Shown here in pieces: positions 59,066 through 64,000 of a stretch of 64,000 nt of DNA. The position numbers were made by a program, and so were the translations under genes. Position 1 is the stretch's first letter. The number at the start of each line of letters is the position of its first letter. The DNA is taken from positions 1,240,001 to 1,304,000 of the forward strand of contig NZ_CP043178.1 in the NCBI RefSeq assembly GCF_014217545.1, given 5' to 3'. Source of the DNA: Pseudarthrobacter sp. NBSH8. GTDB taxonomy: Bacteria; Actinomycetota; Actinomycetes; Actinomycetales; Micrococcaceae. The notes beneath the pieces were generated by a model. The model did no database searches. It was not told the DNA's origin and was given only the letters and a program-made list of their open reading frames with translations.

Positions 59066-62000
59066 GGATCCGGCTGACACTCCGCCGGGACCCGGCGGAA
59101 ACCAAGGACCTGGCCGTGACCGTCGACGGCCTGGCCACGGTGGCGGATATCGCCACCCAGCTTTGGGTCGCGGACCCCGACCGCAAGGGATCGCCGGCAC
59201 CGGAGAACCTTTCGCTTCGCATCGACGAGGCATTTGTGGGCGGCGGCATGCGCGGCAGCGTCCTGACCCGCGCGGACAACCTCCTGGAATCGGGCCTGCG
59301 CCCGGGCTCCGTGGTGTCCCTGACCGAGGTCAGCGAACTTTTCAACGCCCCCGGCGCCCACCGCGGACCCGCCGCAGCCACCTTGCGGATCCTCTCCGGG
59401 CCCGACGTCGGCCAGGAGTTTTCGCTGCCTTCCGGCACCAGCTACATCGGCCGGGACCGGGACGTGGACATCCGGCTCACGGACCCGCTGACCTCCAAAC
59501 GCCACGCGCGCATCACCGTGGGCGAGAGCGTGGAGATCGTGGACACGAACTCCGCCAACGGCCTCCTGATGGACGGCCTGCCGGTCACTCGGGCCACCCT
59601 GAACTCATCCGATACGGTGACGCTGGGGGAGACCACCGTCACGGTGGTGCCGCTGGGCCGCAACCAGGCGGCAGCACCGACGTCGCCCCTTGTCGATTTC
59701 AACCGCTCCCCGCGGGTGGTTCCCCGCTTTGAGGCGCCCAAGCGCGTGCCGCCGGCCGGACCCAAACGTCCGGACCACCAGCCGTTCCCGTACATCATGC
59801 TGATGGCGCCGCTGCTCATGGGCGGCATCATGTTCGCGGTCACGCGAAACATCCTGTCGGTGGTGTTCATGATGATGATGCCGCTGTTCATTGTGGGTCA
59901 TTATGTTGACCACAAGATGCAGACCAGGCGCCAACAGAAGGAACAGCTCAAACAGTTCCGGGAGTCCATGGCTGCGTTCCGCCAGGACATCACCGAACTG
60001 CAGCACGTCGAACGCGCAGTCCGCCTGCAGGAAGCGCCTTCCGTCAGTGACACCGTGGATTCCATCTACAAACTCGGTCCGCTGCTGTGGACCCACCGCC
60101 CCGAGCACCCCGGTTTCCTGGGCCTGCGGTTCGGGCTCGGCACCGGTACATCGCGCATCCTGTTCGAGGAACCCAACAGCAACGACACCGAAGCTGAGTT
60201 CATGCGCGAGATCCAGGACTGCCTGAAGCAGTTCAGGGACATCGAGGGTGTCCCCGTGGTCTCCCAGCTGCGCACCGCCGGGTCCTTCGGCGTGGCCGGG
60301 GCCCGGGGCCTGGTGGACGACGTTGCCCGCGGCATGGTCCTGCAGTTTGTGGGGCTGCATTCGCCCGCGGAGGCCGTGGTGACAGCCATTACGTCGGCGC
60401 AGTCCCGGCAGCGCTGGGACTGGCTGCAGTGGCTGCCCCACGTGGGCTCCGGCCACAGCCCCCTCAACGGCGACCACCTCGCTGCCGGTTCAGCCAGCGG
60501 CTCCTCCCTCGTGGCCAGGCTCGAGGACCTGCTCGACGCACGCGAAGCCATGGCCAAGCGCTCCACCCCCGAACACCGCGGATCTGTGGACCCGGCCAAG
60601 GACGAAATCCCGGCGCCGGTGCTGCCGGCGGTCCTGGTCATCGTCGAGGACGACGCTCCGGTGGACCGGGGCAGGCTGACCCGCCTCGCCGAGCGAGGGC
60701 CGGATTCCGGCGTCCACGTCATGTGGGTGGCCACCGACATCCAGGCGCTCCCTGCCGCCTGCCGGGACTTTATGGTGGTGGACGGCGAAAACGGCACCAC
60801 CACCGGGCAGGTGCGGCTGGGACGGCACACGTACCCCGTGAGCTGCGAAAGCCTCGACGCCGAAGTGGCCGCGCAGCTGGCCCGGATGCTGGCGCCCGTG
60901 GTGGACGTTGGCAAGCCTGTCAGCGACGACTCCGACCTGCCGCGTGCGGTGTCCTACGCCACCCTGATCGGCAAGGACTTCCTGGACAACCCGCAGGCCG
61001 TGGCGGAGCGCTGGGTCGAGAACAATTCAGTCCATGCCTCCGCGGTTCCCAACCGGAAGGACAACGGGACCCTCCGGGCGCTGGTGGGTTCCAAGGGGAT
61101 AGAGCCGCTCTACCTGGACCTGAAGAACGAGGGCCCGCACGCGCTGGTCGGCGGCACCACCGGCGCCGGCAAATCAGAGTTCCTGCAGTCCTGGGTCATG
61201 GGCATGGCCGCCGCGTACAGCCCGGACCGCGTGAGCTTCCTGTTTGTGGACTACAAGGGCGGGGCGGCGTTCGCCGATTGCCTCAGCCTGCCCCACACCG
61301 TGGGCCTGGTCACCGACCTGTCCCAGCACCTGGTCCGCCGTGCCCTGACCTCCCTCCGTGCCGAGCTGCACTATCGCGAGCACCTGCTGAACCGCAAGAA
61401 GGCCAAGGACCTGCTCGGGCTCCAGCGCGAAGCCGACCCGGAAGCACCGCCCTACCTCATTATCGCTGTGGACGAATTTGCGGCGCTGGCCACCGAGGTC
61501 CCCGAATTTGTGGACGGCGTAGTGGATGTTGCTGCCCGTGGCCGGTCCCTGGGCCTGCACCTGATCCTGGCCACGCAGCGTCCCGCCGGTGTCATCAAGG
61601 ACAGCCTGCGCGCCAACACCAACCTCCGGGTGGCCCTGCGCATGGCGGATGAGGATGACGCCACCGACATCCTCGGCGTGCCTGATGCGGCATACTTCGA
61701 CCCGTCCATCCCGGGCCGCGGCGCCGCCAAGACCGGGCCCGGCCGCATCCAGGGGTTCCAGACCGGCTATGCCGGCGGCTGGACCACGGAGAAGCCCCAG
61801 CGTCCGCAGATCGACATCGTGGAAATGGCCTTCGGGTCAGGGCCCAGCTGGGAGGCTCCTGCGCCGGAAAAACCCGTCAAGGAAGCCCCGGCCGGCCCCA
61901 ACGACATCGCCAGGATGACCACCAACATCGTCCGGGCAGCGGAATCGCTGGCCATCAGGCCGCCGCGCAAACCGTGGCTGGACGAGCTGGCCAAGACGTA

Positions 62001-63507
62001 CGACTTCTCCAAGCTCCCGAACCCCCGGACGGACGAACGGCTGCTGCTGGGCGTGGCCGATGATCCTGCCCGCCAGGAACAGCCCACTGTGTTCTACGAG
62101 CCGGACCAGGACGGCAACATGGCCGTCTACGGCACGGGCGGCTCCGGAAAGTCCGCTGCCCTGCGCGGCATTGCGATTGCCGCCGCCGTCACGCCCCGGG
62201 GCGGGCCCGTGCACATCTACGGGATAGATTGCGGTTCCTCCGGACTGAAGATGCTCGAAGAGTTGCCGCACGTCGGCGAGATCATCAACGGTGACGACGT
62301 CGAACGCGTGGGCCGGCTGCTTCGCCTGCTCCGGGACATCGCCGACGAGAGGTCCGCCCGGTTCGCCGAGGTCAGGGCCTCCACCATCGTGGAATACCGG
62401 ACCCTGGCCAACCGCCCGGACGAGAAGCGGATCTTCGTGCTGCTGGACGGCATCTCGGCGTTCCGCGAGACGTACGAATTCAGCCGCCTGTCCGCGCTCT
62501 GGGATATCTTCCTGCAGCTGGCCACCGACGGCCGTCCCCTGGGGATCCACCTGGTCGTCACCGGTGACCGGCCCAACGCTGTACCGGCGACGTTGCTGGC
62601 CTCCATCCAGCGCCGGCTGGTGCTGCGGCTGACGTCCGAGGACGACTACATGTCCATGGACGTCGCCAAGGACGTCCTCACCAGCTCCTCACCGCCCGGG
62701 CGCGGCATGCTGGGCGGCTACGAGGTCCAGCTGGCCGTCCTGGGAGGTAACTCCAACCTGGCGCTTCAGGCCCGCGAACTCCACAAGCTCAGCCAGGCGA
62801 TGCTGCGCCAGGGGCTGGAATCGGCACCCAAAATCCAGCGGCTTCCCGAACTGGTGGACTTGGATGTGCTGCCTGCCGGCAGCCCGGACCTGCCCGTCAT
62901 CGGTGTCGACGACGAAACCCTGCAGCCGGCCGGGATCATGGCCCAGGGACCGCTGCTGCTGGCCGGACCGCCAGGCGCCGGCAGGACGGTGGCGCTGGTG
63001 ACCCTGGCGTACGCGCTGCGCCGCTCCAATCCGGACACAGAGCTGGTGTACATCGGCTCGCGCCGGTCCGCGGTGGCGTCGCTGCCGCTCTGGAACCGTT
63101 CGGTGGTGGGTGCCGATGACCTGGCCGAGATCATCGAGGACCTCACAGAGCACTCTTCCGGGAACCCCGGGAAGCTGGCGATCTTCATCGAGGGCCTGAC
63201 CGAGTTCACGGATACCGTGGCGGAATCAGGCGTGTCGCAGCTCGTGTCGGCGTCCATCAAAGCCGATCAGTGGGTCATCGGGGAATCGGAAACGTCAACC
63301 TGGTCCTCGGCCTGGTCCCTGGCCCAGCCTTTCAAATCCGGACGCCGGGGCCTGCTCATCAACCCGGGCGACATCGAAGGGGACAGCCTGCTCAACACGT
63401 CGCTGGGGCGCGTCAGCCCGGAATTCATACCTGGCCGCGGCTACATCGTGGGACGCGGCAAGGCGCGGAAACTGCAGATCGCCCTGCCGCCGGAAAACAG
63501 GGGCTGA
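59062..63507 (+). CDS. EssC/EccC-like FtsK/SpoIIIE ATPase with FHA domain (type VII secretion motor)
   Basis: A 1481-residue membrane ATPase with EssC length and order. Residues 1-95 form a small beta-rich, possibly ubiquitin-like domain. About 105-200 is an FHA domain (YIGRDRDVD with Arg131, SKRHARI with His148, SANG). Two helices lie at about 235-280, then a coiled segment and three FtsK-type ATPase domains. Their Walker A loops are GGTTGAGKS (697-705), GTGGSGKS (1024-1031) and GPPGAGRT (1302-1309, Lys replaced by Arg). Only the first has a full Walker B (IIAVDEFAAL); the others read VLLDGISAF and IFIEGLTEF. In the family such motors export WXG100 and related proteins. None is seen before the window ends. 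Confidence 0.93.
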   Translation: MRIRLTLRRDPAETKDLAVTVDGLATVADIATQLWVADPDRKGSPAPENLSLRIDEAFVGGGMRGSVLTRADNLLESGLRPGSVVSLTEVSELFNAPGAHRGPAAATLRILSGPDVGQEFSLPSGTSYIGRDRDVDIRLTDPLTSKRHARITVGESVEIVDTNSANGLLMDGLPVTRATLNSSDTVTLGETTVTVVPLGRNQAAAPTSPLVDFNRSPRVVPRFEAPKRVPPAGPKRPDHQPFPYIMLMAPLLMGGIMFAVTRNILSVVFMMMMPLFIVGHYVDHKMQTRRQQKEQLKQFRESMAAFRQDITELQHVERAVRLQEAPSVSDTVDSIYKLGPLLWTHRPEHPGFLGLRFGLGTGTSRILFEEPNSNDTEAEFMREIQDCLKQFRDIEGVPVVSQLRTAGSFGVAGARGLVDDVARGMVLQFVGLHSPAEAVVTAITSAQSRQRWDWLQWLPHVGSGHSPLNGDHLAAGSASGSSLVARLEDLLDAREAMAKRSTPEHRGSVDPAKDEIPAPVLPAVLVIVEDDAPVDRGRLTRLAERGPDSGVHVMWVATDIQALPAACRDFMVVDGENGTTTGQVRLGRHTYPVSCESLDAEVAAQLARMLAPVVDVGKPVSDDSDLPRAVSYATLIGKDFLDNPQAVAERWVENNSVHASAVPNRKDNGTLRALVGSKGIEPLYLDLKNEGPHALVGGTTGAGKSEFLQSWVMGMAAAYSPDRVSFLFVDYKGGAAFADCLSLPHTVGLVTDLSQHLVRRALTSLRAELHYREHLLNRKKAKDLLGLQREADPEAPPYLIIAVDEFAALATEVPEFVDGVVDVAARGRSLGLHLILATQRPAGVIKDSLRANTNLRVALRMADEDDATDILGVPDAAYFDPSIPGRGAAKTGPGRIQGFQTGYAGGWTTEKPQRPQIDIVEMAFGSGPSWEAPAPEKPVKEAPAGPNDIARMTTNIVRAAESLAIRPPRKPWLDELAKTYDFSKLPNPRTDERLLLGVADDPARQEQPTVFYEPDQDGNMAVYGTGGSGKSAALRGIAIAAAVTPRGGPVHIYGIDCGSSGLKMLEELPHVGEIINGDDVERVGRLLRLLRDIADERSARFAEVRASTIVEYRTLANRPDEKRIFVLLDGISAFRETYEFSRLSALWDIFLQLATDGRPLGIHLVVTGDRPNAVPATLLASIQRRLVLRLTSEDDYMSMDVAKDVLTSSSPPGRGMLGGYEVQLAVLGGNSNLALQARELHKLSQAMLRQGLESAPKIQRLPELVDLDVLPAGSPDLPVIGVDDETLQPAGIMAQGPLLLAGPPGAGRTVALVTLAYALRRSNPDTELVYIGSRRSAVASLPLWNRSVVGADDLAEIIEDLTEHSSGNPGKLAIFIEGLTEFTDTVAESGVSQLVSASIKADQWVIGESETSTWSSAWSLAQPFKSGRRGLLINPGDIEGDSLLNTSLGRVSPEFIPGRGYIVGRGKARKLQIALPPENRG

Positions 63508-63520
63508 GCCGTTGCCTTAC

Positions 63521-63555
63521 ACGGGTCCGTAAATCCATTGGATTTGCGGGCCCGT
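63521..63555. terminator. Hairpin after the EssC-like gene
   Basis: Seventeen-base arms (63521-63537 and 63539-63555) pair with two G-U wobbles around a tight loop, 13 bases after the stop. No U-tract follows, so it may attenuate rather than stop transcription into the secreted protein gene. Confidence 0.5.
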
Positions 63556-63629
63556 GGGCGTTGTAGGAGACTACCGGAAACACTGTTCGCTGCGGCAAGG
63601 GGGTGCCGCGCGCTGTCGAAAAGGTGACC

Positions 63630-64000
63630 ATGATCCGATCTTCATCCGTGCTCCGCGACGTGTCCGCTGCTGCGGCCGCTGCGGTGCTGGCGCTTCTGGT
63701 TGGCCTTTCTGCGGCGGCCCCGGCGCAGGCCGACAACGGTGAAAATGGCAAAATGCCCTGTTTGGTGCTGTGTGGCCCGGCCGACGACCCGACGCCGCCC
63801 AGTCCGGGCAAACCAACGGAGACGCCCTCGCCGCCGGCCCCAGTGATCGAGCCCCCGGCACCGCCGCCCGCGCCCGTGGTGCCCGCCCCGGAACCGGTTC
63901 CCACCCTCGCCCCGGAACCGAGCGTTTCGCCGGCTGAGGAATCGACGTCGGCCGCGCCCAGCACCACCATCGCCAGCCCGCCGTCGTCGTCCGCAGGCCC
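63630..64000 (+). CDS. Secreted proline-rich protein, 3' end outside the window
   Basis: The first 123 codons of an exported protein. Residues 1-34 form a signal peptide (RSSSVLRD, a long Ala/Val/Leu core, ending APAQA before DNGENG). A short segment with two cysteines (MPCLVLCG) follows. Beyond this the protein is almost wholly Pro/Ala/Ser/Thr/Glu-rich (PAPPPAPVVPAPEPVPT), as in wall-spanning linkers. ATG at 63630 is preceded by GAAAAGG; a GTG two codons upstream is possible. There is no stop before the window ends, so length and C-terminal anchoring are unknown. It follows the EssC-like gene by 122 bases. Confidence 0.75.
   Translation, partial: MIRSSSVLRDVSAAAAAAVLALLVGLSAAAPAQADNGENGKMPCLVLCGPADDPTPPSPGKPTETPSPPAPVIEPPAPPPAPVVPAPEPVPTLAPEPSVSPAEESTSAAPSTTIASPPSSSAG

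Noticed and set aside
1..64000. CRISPR arrays, tRNA or rRNA genes, insertion sequences
   Set aside because: No regularly spaced direct repeats, no RNA gene signatures and no transposase motifs were seen in reading the window.

Overview
The window is high-GC DNA from an actinobacterium, most like the Micrococcaceae (Arthrobacter or Pseudarthrobacter type). This is inferred from base composition, frequent GTG/TTG starts, a three-subunit acyl-CoA carboxylase with an epsilon subunit, a HemD/winged-helix NnaR-type nitrate regulator, a Rv1264-like cyclase and a PP2C/Ser-Thr kinase/FHA operon. I see no tRNA, rRNA, CRISPR array or insertion sequence. All gene-free gaps are under 300 bases.

Region by region. 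(1) 1-5.5 kb: the 3' two thirds of mfd, a YdjM-type membrane hydrolase, a small membrane protein and deoC. (2) 4.6-22.5 kb: assimilatory nitrate/nitrite reduction. It holds narK, the nitrate reductase catalytic subunit, its NAD(P)H/FAD/2Fe-2S partner, nirB, a siroheme methyltransferase, an NnaR-like regulator and a small flavoprotein. nirD stands apart and diverges from nirB. Nucleoside and sugar-phosphate genes (phosphoglucomutase/phosphomannomutase, purine nucleoside phosphorylase), an Rrf2 regulator and an LpdA-type flavoprotein sit between the halves. Candidate GlnR-type boxes lie upstream of nirB/nirD and narK. (3) 22.5-35.4 kb: an MHS transporter, a GATase, an NTF2-like protein, a biotin carboxylase/BCCP subunit, maf, an MMPL transporter with its TetR regulator, a small secreted repeat protein, a dicarboxylate symporter and a DUF885 protein. 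(4) 35.4-41.1 kb: carboxyltransferase beta and epsilon subunits, an SDR enzyme, birA, a PH-domain membrane protein and an adenylate cyclase. Near-identical TGTAG...CTACAA palindromes stand upstream of both carboxylase loci. (5) 41.3-64 kb: one co-directional block with a 2036-residue membrane-anchored Ig/FN3 protein, a MoxR ATPase, a DUF58 protein, a transglutaminase-like membrane protein, an RDD-FHA protein, a PP2C phosphatase, an FHA protein, a Ser/Thr kinase, an FHA-like/winged-helix protein, a 1481-residue EssC-like FtsK/SpoIIIE ATPase, and the start of a secreted proline-rich protein.

The last block is the most interesting part. Most of its genes overlap by 4 bp, so they are probably made together. 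It combines a type VII secretion-type motor with a complete kinase/phosphatase/FHA signalling set and a giant surface protein. Five of its cytoplasmic proteins carry a recurrent short motif (Thr, two residues, Arg/Lys, mostly after acidic residues) in predicted disordered tails. I read these as candidate phosphothreonine sites for the operon's own FHA domains. The transglutaminase-like protein has Asp where the family's catalytic Cys is expected, so it may be a scaffold rather than an enzyme.
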